Below, piece by piece: positions 14,959 through 22,083 of a stretch of 44,184 bases of DNA. The position numbers and the translations under genes were made by a program. Origin of the DNA: an uncultured Pelagibacteraceae bacterium (lineage in GTDB: Bacteria; Pseudomonadota; Alphaproteobacteria; Pelagibacterales; Pelagibacteraceae); assembly GCA_902515355.1 (NCBI GenBank), contig CABXUA010000008.1, forward strand, positions 1 to 44,184, read 5' to 3'. The notes under the pieces were generated by a model. It made no database searches. It was not told the origin of the DNA and saw only the letters and a program-made list of their open reading frames with translations. Every line of letters starts with the position of its first letter. The stretch's first letter is position 1.

Positions 14959-16911
14959 ATGAACAAAAACGTATCTTTGGCAATAGAAAAGGCTGTGAGC
15001 AGTCTAAGCACTAAAAAAGATAAAAGCGTTCTAAGGGATAATGGTCCTAAAAAACCAGATTTATTTTCTCTCTCTGGAGAAACAGAGCTATTTCAAAATG
15101 AAAAGGGGATAACAATAAAAATTGACAGATCCAGAGATTCGAATCTTACAGACTTTGGAAAAGCTACTCTGACGGATAGGTATCTTGGTTATGGAGAATC
15201 ATTTCAGGACTTGTTTGCAAGAGTGGCTAGCGTTTATGCTGATAATAATCTTCATGCTCAAAGAATTTATAATTATATAAGCAACTTATGGTTCATGCCT
15301 GCTACGCCTGTTTTATCAAATGGTGGTACTGAAAGAGGTTTACCAATTTCCTGTTTTTTAAACGAAGCAGGAGACAGCCTTGAGGGCATTTTAGATTTAT
15401 GGAGTGAAAACGTTTGGTTAGCTGCAAGAGGAGGAGGCATAGGAAGTTATTGGGGAAATCTTAGATCTATAGGAGAGAAAATTGGAAAAGTTGGAAAAAC
15501 TTCTGGAATTATCCCTTTTATCAAAGTTATGGACTCTTTAACGCTTGCTATTAGCCAAGGATCTCTAAGAAGAGGTTCAGCAGCATGTTATCTGCCGATT
15601 GATCATCCAGAGATTGAAGAATTTATAGAAATGCGTAGACCAACAGGAGGCGATGTTAACAGAAGATCTTTAAATTTACACCATGGCGTTTTGGTATCTG
15701 ATGCTTTCATGAGAGCAGTAGAAACAGATTCTCAATGGGCTCTAAGAAGTCCGAAAGATGGATCAGTACAATCAACTTTGTCTGCTAGAAATTTATGGAT
15801 TAGACTTTTGACAGCTAGGGTAGAAACTGGCGAACCTTATATTATATATATAGATACGGTAAATAGACAAATTCCTCAACATCACAAGCTTGCTGGTTTA
15901 ACAGTTAAGACTTCAAATTTATGTAGCGAGATTACTTTACCTACTGGAGTAGACAATCAAGGAAATGAAAGAACCGCAGTGTGTTGTCTATCTTCTTTGA
16001 ACTTAGAAAAATACGATGAATGGAAAGAAGATGAACAATTTGTAGAAGATGTTATGAGATTTCTAGACAACGTTATGACAGATTTTATTAATAGGGCTCC
16101 AGATACTTTCAAACATGCAAAATATTCTGCGATGAGAGAAAGAAGTGTTGGGTTAGGAGTTATGGGTTTACATTCATATTTTCAAAAGAAAAAAATTCCA
16201 TTTGGTTCGGTTATGAGCAAAGTTTGGAACAAAAAAGTTTTTAAAGACATTCAAGAAAAAGTTGATGTGGCTTCTATAATTCTAGCTGAGGAGAGAGGCC
16301 CTTGCCCTGATGCAGAAGAATATGGAATAAAGGAGAGATTTTCTAACAAAACTGCTATAGCACCTACAGCTTCGATATCAATAATTTGTGGCGGTGCTTC
16401 ACCTGGAATAGAACCTATCGCAGCAAACAGTTATACCCATAAAACTCTTTCGGGCTCTTACAACGTGAGAAATAAATATTTGGCTGAAGTTCTAAAAAAA
16501 TATAATAAAAATAATGATGAGGTTTGGTCTAGTATTACAACAAACCAAGGTTCAGTTTCACATCTAGATTTTTTAACAAATGATGAAAAAGAGACTTTTA
16601 AAACTGCTTTTGAAATTGATCAAAAATGGATAGTAGAACTGGGTGCAGATAGAACGCCCCATATTTCTCAAGCACAATCAGTTAACGTATTTATACCTGC
16701 CGATATTCATAAAAAAGAATTACACATGATTCACTTTCAAGCGTGGAAAAAGGGTCTCAAGAGTCTTTATTATTGTAGATCAAAATCAATTCAAAGAGCT
16801 GAAAATATTAACTCAGGTTCATCAACAGATGTGACAAAGAATGTTTATTCAAATAAGAAAGAATCAAGTAATGAAGATAGTAAATACGAGGAGTGTTTAT
16901 CATGTCAGTAA
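14959..16911 (+). CDS. nrdA: Class I ribonucleotide reductase, large (alpha) subunit
   Basis: Reduces ribonucleotides to deoxyribonucleotides with NrdB. The active-site loop is NLCSEI with N320, C322 (thiyl radical) and E324; the redox pair is C132 (ISCFLNE) with a cysteine at 342/343; the C-terminal shuttle pair C646/C649 lies in ECLSCQ. GGASPGIEPIAANSYTHKT is also characteristic. At 650 residues it is about 100 shorter than E. coli NrdA: the N-terminal ATP-cone that senses dATP/ATP is missing, and residues 1-60 look like a linker. Overall activity may therefore not be switched off by dATP in the usual way. NrdR-like boxes lie upstream. nrdB overlaps the 3' end. Confidence 0.93.
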   Translation: MNKNVSLAIEKAVSSLSTKKDKSVLRDNGPKKPDLFSLSGETELFQNEKGITIKIDRSRDSNLTDFGKATLTDRYLGYGESFQDLFARVASVYADNNLHAQRIYNYISNLWFMPATPVLSNGGTERGLPISCFLNEAGDSLEGILDLWSENVWLAARGGGIGSYWGNLRSIGEKIGKVGKTSGIIPFIKVMDSLTLAISQGSLRRGSAACYLPIDHPEIEEFIEMRRPTGGDVNRRSLNLHHGVLVSDAFMRAVETDSQWALRSPKDGSVQSTLSARNLWIRLLTARVETGEPYIIYIDTVNRQIPQHHKLAGLTVKTSNLCSEITLPTGVDNQGNERTAVCCLSSLNLEKYDEWKEDEQFVEDVMRFLDNVMTDFINRAPDTFKHAKYSAMRERSVGLGVMGLHSYFQKKKIPFGSVMSKVWNKKVFKDIQEKVDVASIILAEERGPCPDAEEYGIKERFSNKTAIAPTASISIICGGASPGIEPIAANSYTHKTLSGSYNVRNKYLAEVLKKYNKNNDEVWSSITTNQGSVSHLDFLTNDEKETFKTAFEIDQKWIVELGADRTPHISQAQSVNVFIPADIHKKELHMIHFQAWKKGLKSLYYCRSKSIQRAENINSGSSTDVTKNVYSNKKESSNEDSKYEECLSCQ

Positions 16912-17903
16912 TTGATTTAAAAAAAAATAAAGAAGTTTTTAAAGGTGGATTATTAGTAGAAAATCCAGTTTATAAACCTTTTAGATATCCGTGGTGTTAT
17001 GATGCTTGGCTAACACAACAAAGAATACATTGGCTACCAGAGGAAGTCCCTCTAGGAGATGATGTTAGAGACTGGCAAAAAAATTTATCCCAGGAAGAGA
17101 AAAACTTACTTACTCAAATTTTCAGATTTTTTACTCAGGCTGATGTTGAAGTCAATAATTGCTATTTGAGACACTATACTACTGTATTTAAACCCACTGA
17201 AGTTTTGATGATGATGACAGCCTTTGCTGCGATGGAGACGGTGCATATAGCAGCATATTCACACTTACTGGATACAATAGGAATGCCCGAGTCAGAATAC
17301 TCAGCCTTCATGAAGTACAAAGAGATGAAAGACAAATATGATTACATGCAAGGATTTAATGTTAATTCAAAAGCAGACATAGCTAAAACCGTTGCGGTCT
17401 TCAGTGCTTTTACTGAAGGGCTTCAACTTTTTGCGAGTTTTGCAATTCTTCTTAATTTTCCAAGACACAACAAAATGAAAGGCATGGGCCAAATTGTTAC
17501 TTGGTCAGTAAGAGACGAAACGCTTCATTGTAATTCTATGATTAGACTTTTTAGAGCATTTATAAAAGAAAATCCGGAAATCTGGAATGAAAAACTACAA
17601 AAAGAAATTTATGATGCTTGCAGAACTATTGTAGATCACGAGGATGCTTTTATAGATTTAGCATTTAGAATGGGTCCAATACAAGGTTTGAAAGCAGATG
17701 AAGTAAAACAGTATATTAGATGGATTGGTGACAGAAGATTAATCCAGCTTGGATTAAAACCGATTTACAAAGTCAAAGAAAACCCACTTACTTGGCTAGA
17801 TACTATGCTTAACGCTGTTGAGCACATGAACTTCTTTGAAGGTAGAGCAACAGAGTATTCTAAAGCATCTACAAAGGGATCTTGGGCTGAGGCCTTTTCA
17901 TAA
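16902..17903 (+). CDS. nrdB: Class I ribonucleotide reductase, small (beta) subunit
   Basis: Di-iron tyrosyl-radical subunit. Metal ligands and radical site are all present: D81, E112, H115 with Y119 (ETVHIAAY), E172 (EGLQLF), E206 and H209 (RDETLH). The first four are offset by 3 from E. coli D84, E115, H118 and Y122, so this is a classic tyrosyl-radical protein. I choose the ATG at 16902 because GAGGAG (16888-16893) lies 8 bases upstream; the frame is open to a GTG at 16893. The start overlaps the nrdA end by 10 bp. 333 residues; no ATP-cone at this N-terminus either. Confidence 0.94.
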   Translation: MSVIDLKKNKEVFKGGLLVENPVYKPFRYPWCYDAWLTQQRIHWLPEEVPLGDDVRDWQKNLSQEEKNLLTQIFRFFTQADVEVNNCYLRHYTTVFKPTEVLMMMTAFAAMETVHIAAYSHLLDTIGMPESEYSAFMKYKEMKDKYDYMQGFNVNSKADIAKTVAVFSAFTEGLQLFASFAILLNFPRHNKMKGMGQIVTWSVRDETLHCNSMIRLFRAFIKENPEIWNEKLQKEIYDACRTIVDHEDAFIDLAFRMGPIQGLKADEVKQYIRWIGDRRLIQLGLKPIYKVKENPLTWLDTMLNAVEHMNFFEGRATEYSKASTKGSWAEAFS

Positions 17904-17904
17904 A

Positions 17905-17918
17905 AGTCTTTGAAGACT
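17905..17918 (+). other. Short inverted repeat after nrdB
   Basis: AGTCTT-TG-AAGACT starts one base past the nrdB stop codon. It could fold as a small hairpin ending the nrdAB message, but no run of T follows, so an intrinsic terminator is uncertain. Confidence 0.3.
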
Positions 17919-17945
17919 AAATACAAGACATATTGTTACTAATAA

Positions 17946-18038
17946 AAAAATGATTTATTTGAAGATGAAAATGGAAATATTTATGTTTCAGCGGACAAAA
18001 AAGGTATTTACAAAATTAATTTTTCTAATTTCAGATAA
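17946..18038 (+). pseudogene. Possible remnant reading frame between nrdB and prpC
   Basis: The 136 bp between nrdB and the convergent prpC contains a frame without an ATG, GTG or TTG start that reads DLFEDENGNIYVSADKKG and then IYKINFSNFR before a stop at 18036. A stop (17943) precedes it. The composition is protein-like, resembling one blade of a repeat or propeller protein, but it is only about 30 codons. It may be the tail of a lost gene or chance. Confidence 0.2.
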
Positions 18039-18039
18039 T

Positions 18040-19164
18040 TTATCTTATATTTAAAGCCAGAACTTCTCTGTGTTCGTTACCTTTGTATTTAGATAAAGGT
18101 CTTATCAATTTATTAGCTGTATGTTGTTCCATAATGTGTGCGGACCAGCCAGTAATTCTTGCCATTACAAAAATTGGTGTAAAAAAATCTGTGTCTATAC
18201 CCATTAAGTGGTAGGTTGGTCCACACGGGTAATCTACATTAGGATGAATATTCTTTTTCTCAAGCATAACTTTCTCTAATATGTCGTATATTTTAGGATA
18301 TTTTGTATTTTTCATTAATTCCGCAACTTTAAAGAAATATTTTTTCATTGTAGGTACTCTAGAGTCACCGCTTCTATAAACTCTATGACCAAAACCCATA
18401 ACTACCCTTTTTTTATCTAAAGCATTATTAATCCAGGATTTTGCTTTTTCTGGTTTATTAATTTCTTTAAACATGTCCATAACTGCTTCGTTAGCACCAC
18501 CGTGCAGAGGTCCCTTGAGACTAGCTATGGCCCCCGTTATAGCTCCGTGCATATCTGACAAGCTGCTAGTTATTGTTCGTGCTGTAAAAGTTGAAACATT
18601 AAAACTATGCTCTGCATAAAGAATCATTGAAACATCAAAAGCATCTACAATCTCTTTTTTTGGTACTTTGCCAAACATCATATGAAAGAAATTTTCAGAA
18701 TAAGATAATTTTTTATTTGGCGGTATAAATTTTTTACCTTTTCTAGCTCTGAAATAAGCTGCGACAGCAGTCGGAGTTTGTGCAAAAATTCTCATTGCTT
18801 TTCGCATATTTGCTTTGGGTGAATTATCTCTTGCATCCTTATCTTCTAAACCCATCAAACTTACTGCAGTTCTAATAGCATCCATTGGATGTGCTTTCTT
18901 TGGCATGTTTTTTATATCATTTAATATTTGTTTGGATAATTTTCGATTATTTCTTTCTTCATTTTCAAATTTTTTTAATTCTTTCGATCTAGGAAGCTCA
19001 CCATTTAAAACAAGGTAAGCTACCTCCTCAAAAATACATTTATCACAAAGATCTTGTACCTTATATCCTCTATAGGTAAGTGAATTTATTTCTGGCATAA
19101 CTTGGGAAATGGTAGTTTCGTCAACCACAATACCCATCAATCCTTTTTTTATTTCATCGCTCAT
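18040..19164 (-). CDS. prpC: 2-methylcitrate synthase
   Basis: Condenses propionyl-CoA with oxaloacetate to 2-methylcitrate. 374 residues with the small citrate-synthase fold: SLKGPLHGGANE and MGFGHRVYRSGDSR carry the two catalytic histidines, and DTDFFTP the aspartate. YPCGPTYHLMGI is the pattern I associate with PrpC rather than housekeeping citrate synthase. It lies 3 bp downstream of prpB on the same strand, which settles the assignment well. Some PrpC enzymes also make citrate. No prpD or methylaconitase gene is present in the window, so the middle of the cycle must be encoded elsewhere or shared with aconitase. Confidence 0.9.
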   Translation of the reverse strand: MSDEIKKGLMGIVVDETTISQVMPEINSLTYRGYKVQDLCDKCIFEEVAYLVLNGELPRSKELKKFENEERNNRKLSKQILNDIKNMPKKAHPMDAIRTAVSLMGLEDKDARDNSPKANMRKAMRIFAQTPTAVAAYFRARKGKKFIPPNKKLSYSENFFHMMFGKVPKKEIVDAFDVSMILYAEHSFNVSTFTARTITSSLSDMHGAITGAIASLKGPLHGGANEAVMDMFKEINKPEKAKSWINNALDKKRVVMGFGHRVYRSGDSRVPTMKKYFFKVAELMKNTKYPKIYDILEKVMLEKKNIHPNVDYPCGPTYHLMGIDTDFFTPIFVMARITGWSAHIMEQHTANKLIRPLSKYKGNEHREVLALNIR

Positions 19165-19167
19165 TTT

Positions 19168-20064
19168 CTATTCGTGTCCATCAGTTTTAAAATCAGTAAT
19201 TTTTTTATCTGGAGTGTTATATTTTTCATATTCAACTAGTTCATACAATCTTTTTCTGGTTTGCATTTTATCTATAATATTATTTTGATGTCCATCCTTA
19301 AAAATAGACCTGAGACCATCTTCTACACTTTTCATAGCTAACCTTTGGGTTGTTACAGGGTAAATCACTATATTGTAACCTAAATTCTCTAATTCCTTCA
19401 CGGACAATAGCTTTGATTTTCCAAACTCTGTCATATTAGCAAGCAGATAAACCTTAGAATTTTTTCTTACCTTTTCAAACTCTTTTTCATCTTTCATTGA
19501 CTCTGGGAAAATGATATCTGCACCTGCATCTTCATACGCTTTAATTCTATCAAGAGTTTTTTCAAGTCCTTCTACTAGATTTGCATCTGTCCTCACTATT
19601 ATAGAAAAGTTCTTGTCTTTTCTTGCGCTAACAGCATCTTTTATTTTCTCTATCATTTCATTTGTTGAAATAAGCTCTTTGTTATCTAGGTGTCCGCATC
19701 TTTTTTCAGCTATTTGATCTTCTATATGACATCCCGCAAGACCAAAACTTTCAAAAGTTTCTATAGTTTTTTTACAATCTGAGAATCCTGTGTCGGCATC
19801 AACTATTGAAGGCAAGTCAGTTACCTTAGAAATTTGGTTTGCTCTATAACTAACATGTTTTAGAGTATTTAGTCCTATGTCTGGAATTCCCAGATCATTT
19901 GACATAACACCACCTGAAATATAAATACCGTCAAATCCAATTTCTGTAATTAATTTTGCACACAAAGGGTTATAAGCACCAGGAAATCTTAATAATTTTT
20001 TTTCCTTTAGACTATTAATAAAATCGTTTCTTTTTTGTTCGACATTTTTTTTTGTAAAATGCAT
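19168..20064 (-). CDS. prpB: 2-methylisocitrate lyase
   Basis: Splits 2-methylisocitrate into pyruvate and succinate. TIM-barrel of the isocitrate lyase/PEP mutase superfamily: VDADTGFS holds the metal aspartates, IEDQIAEKRCGH holds K121 and the catalytic C123, and IFPESM follows. 298 residues matches PrpB. The ATG at 20064 is preferred over a TTG one codon upstream, because a good promoter (TTGATT-17-TATAAA) ends 6 bases before it. The message may therefore be leaderless. prpC follows after 3 bp. Together they let propionyl-CoA from odd-chain, branched-chain or DMSP breakdown enter the TCA cycle. Confidence 0.92.
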   Translation of the reverse strand: MHFTKKNVEQKRNDFINSLKEKKLLRFPGAYNPLCAKLITEIGFDGIYISGGVMSNDLGIPDIGLNTLKHVSYRANQISKVTDLPSIVDADTGFSDCKKTIETFESFGLAGCHIEDQIAEKRCGHLDNKELISTNEMIEKIKDAVSARKDKNFSIIVRTDANLVEGLEKTLDRIKAYEDAGADIIFPESMKDEKEFEKVRKNSKVYLLANMTEFGKSKLLSVKELENLGYNIVIYPVTTQRLAMKSVEDGLRSIFKDGHQNNIIDKMQTRKRLYELVEYEKYNTPDKKITDFKTDGHE

Positions 20065-20070
20065 CAAGTT

Positions 20071-20099
20071 TTTATATTAAACCAGAAATACAAAATCAA
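20071..20099 (-). promoter_or_regulatory. Strong candidate promoter of prpBC
   Basis: On the minus strand: TTGATT (20099-20094), a 17 bp spacer, and TATAAA (20076-20071). The -10 ends 6 bases before the prpB ATG at 20064, so transcription would begin at or next to the start codon. Confidence 0.6.
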
Positions 20100-20102
20100 A
20101 GA

Positions 20103-20702
20103 TTATTTTAAAAGTATTACAAATGCTGTTAAAACCAACAAAATTGCTAAAATATACTCAATTATTTTTTTTGTTTTATTGTCTTTAATAAATAATCTTA
20201 AGCTATTTCCAAAAATAGCCCAAACACATATAGAAGGAAAACAAACTAACGCTGCTGTTAGTGTCAAGAAAGCAGTAGCGATAAAAAAATTTTCTTCTGT
20301 AGGAAAAAAGGCTGAGACAACAGTAATTGCTATTGTCCAAGCTTTTGGATTAATAAACTGAAAAGCGGCAGCTTCATAAAGTTTTAAAGGTCTTCCACTT
20401 TCTCTCTTAATTAAACTAAATGAGCCTATTATTGTCCAACCCAGATATAGAAGATAAAAAAAACACAATACTTTCATATAAAACTGTAAATTTGGAAATT
20501 TTAAAAATAGATTTCCTAAACCTAAAGACACAAGGCCTATTTGAACAATGTGTCCCGATGGTATCCCAATCAAATGAGGAAGAGTTCTAACAAAACCAAA
20601 TTTCATTCCTGAAGCAGTGAGCATTGCATTATTAGGACCAGGAGTAATGAACATTATAAAATAATAAGTAATCAAAGCAGATAAAAGTGAAAAACTTATC
20701 AT
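20103..20702 (-). CDS. LysE/RhtB family amino-acid exporter
   Basis: 199-residue inner-membrane protein with about six hydrophobic segments. The family signature TPGPNNAMLTASG lies near residues 21-33, followed by GFVRTLPHLIGIPSGH, and FQFINPKAWTIAI in the second half. Family members export amino acids such as homoserine, threonine, lysine or arginine; the substrate here is unknown. Its ATG overlaps the stop of the upstream phosphatase gene (ATGA), so the two are probably coexpressed. prpB follows 38 bp downstream with its own promoter. Confidence 0.88.
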   Translation of the reverse strand: MISFSLLSALITYYFIMFITPGPNNAMLTASGMKFGFVRTLPHLIGIPSGHIVQIGLVSLGLGNLFLKFPNLQFYMKVLCFFYLLYLGWTIIGSFSLIKRESGRPLKLYEAAAFQFINPKAWTIAITVVSAFFPTEENFFIATAFLTLTAALVCFPSICVWAIFGNSLRLFIKDNKTKKIIEYILAILLVLTAFVILLK

Positions 20703-21361
20703 AAATACTTTTCTATAATCTTTTCAAAATTAAAAAAATTTTTAATTAATTCGTCGTGCGGTATCTGATCCTTAGTCTTTTCTGTATATCCATCTTGAAC
20801 TAAAATAAATGGAATTTTAGCATTTTTTGCTGACATAGAATCTACTTCACTGTCTCCCACCATGACCGTTTTGTTTATTTTTCCCTGAATAATTTCTAAA
20901 ACATTAGTTAGATGTCTAGGATCAGGCTTGTTATAATCAAATGTATCTGAACCAGCAATGTATTCAAAATAACTATAAAGATTTAATTTTTTTAATAAGT
21001 CTATAGCTAACCTTTCTTGCTTATTTGTGCATATAGCCATAGAAATATTTTTAGATTTTGCCCATTTTAAAAATTCTAGTACTCCTGGAAAGACATTACT
21101 TCCTCTGTTAATATTTTTACTGTAATAATCTATAAATTCTTTTGTCATTTCTTTTTTGATCTTTTCATCATTTATTTCTTCTTTAAAAGATCTTTGCATC
21201 ATTATCCAAGCTCCTTTGCCAGCTAAACGCTTTATATCGGAGAGTTTTTTTTGAGTATGACCAAATTTTTTCATCACGTGATTGTGTGCTGCCATTAAAT
21301 CTGGCGCTGTATCAACTAAAGTACCATCTAAGTCAAAAAGGATAGTAAATTTTTGAGTCAT
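20699..21361 (-). CDS. gph: Phosphoglycolate phosphatase-like HAD hydrolase
   Basis: 220-residue HAD-superfamily phosphatase with a helical cap. Motif I is DLDGTLVDTAPDL at residues 10-22 (catalytic aspartates at positions 1 and 3), motif II is CTNK, the motif III lysine is in NKPDP, and motif IV is GDSEVDSMSA. The TAPDL ending of motif I and the cap sequence match Gph. It would dephosphorylate 2-phosphoglycolate, for instance from DNA repair of 3'-phosphoglycolate ends. Related HADs act on other small phosphates. It is divergent from the glmU-like gene with 71 bp between. Confidence 0.83.
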   Translation of the reverse strand: MTQKFTILFDLDGTLVDTAPDLMAAHNHVMKKFGHTQKKLSDIKRLAGKGAWIMMQRSFKEEINDEKIKKEMTKEFIDYYSKNINRGSNVFPGVLEFLKWAKSKNISMAICTNKQERLAIDLLKKLNLYSYFEYIAGSDTFDYNKPDPRHLTNVLEIIQGKINKTVMVGDSEVDSMSAKNAKIPFILVQDGYTEKTKDQIPHDELIKNFFNFEKIIEKYL

Positions 21362-21387
21362 TTTAATAAGTATTAAAAAGAAATATT

Positions 21388-21416
21388 TTGTGAGTTATCT
21401 CAATACATTTTCTAAT
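21388..21416 (+). promoter_or_regulatory. Candidate promoter of the glmU-like/glmS pair
   Basis: TTGTGA, 17 bp, then TCTAAT. The start would lie near 21423, about 10 bases before the ATG at 21433. Both elements differ slightly from consensus but spacing is ideal. Confidence 0.42.
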
Positions 21417-21432
21417 GTAAAGAGAAATTTCA

Positions 21433-22083
21433 ATGAATACAAATATAAAAATTAATAAAGCTAATTCTTATAGACTTTTGCAGGAAAGTCTTAGAAACAA
21501 AGCGATGACAATGGGAGTAACTTTAATAGCTCCAGAAACTATTTTTTTATCAAAAGATACAAAGTTTGGAAGGAATGTAATCATAGAGCCTTATGTTGTA
21601 ATAGGATCTAATGTGAAAATCGGTAACTCAGTTTTGATAAAATCATTTAGCCATCTAGAAGGTGCAAGAGTAGAAAATAAGGTGACCATCGGCCCCTATG
21701 CTAGAATTAGACCGGGCACTAATTTAAAATCGAATTCTAAGATTGGTAATTTTGTTGAAACTAAAAATTCTAAAATAAATTCTAATTCAAAAATCAATCA
21801 TCTTTCTTACATAGGTGATACTAAAATTGGAAAAAATTCAAACATCGGAGCTGGAACTATTACTTGCAATTACGACGGAGTTAAAAAAAACAAAACAATA
21901 ATCTCTGACAACGTTTTTGTAGGTTCGAATTCTTCGCTGGTTGCACCTATAAGATTAAATAAAAATTCTGTAGTTGGCGCTGGATCAGTAATTACTAAAA
22001 ACGTAAGTAAGGGCGCTTTAGCATTGACCAGATCCTCTCAAATAGAAAAAAAAAAATACAAAAGAAAGAAAAGTAAAAGATAA
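21433..22083 (+). CDS. Stand-alone GlmU acetyltransferase domain (N-terminal uridylyltransferase absent)
   Basis: 216-residue left-handed beta-helix matching only the C-terminal half of GlmU, which acetylates glucosamine-1-phosphate. Every acetyltransferase residue lines up with E. coli GlmU at a constant offset of 240: R93, K111, H123 (catalytic, HLSYIGD), Y126, N137, N146/Y147 (CNYDG), S165 and R200. The protein begins in the linker helix (SYRLLQESLRNKAM) that follows the uridylyltransferase domain in full-length GlmU of about 455 residues. Upstream there is only 71 bp and a divergent gene, so the missing half is not merely frameshifted nearby. UDP-GlcNAc synthesis then needs a separate uridylyltransferase. 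glmS follows with a one-base overlap (TAATG). Confidence 0.9.
   Translation: MNTNIKINKANSYRLLQESLRNKAMTMGVTLIAPETIFLSKDTKFGRNVIIEPYVVIGSNVKIGNSVLIKSFSHLEGARVENKVTIGPYARIRPGTNLKSNSKIGNFVETKNSKINSNSKINHLSYIGDTKIGKNSNIGAGTITCNYDGVKKNKTIISDNVFVGSNSSLVAPIRLNKNSVVGAGSVITKNVSKGALALTRSSQIEKKKYKRKKSKR

Noticed and set aside
20035-20361. A 108-codon plus-strand frame across the prpB start and lysE end
   Set aside because: It is antisense to conserved genes, has no family features and no ribosome site.
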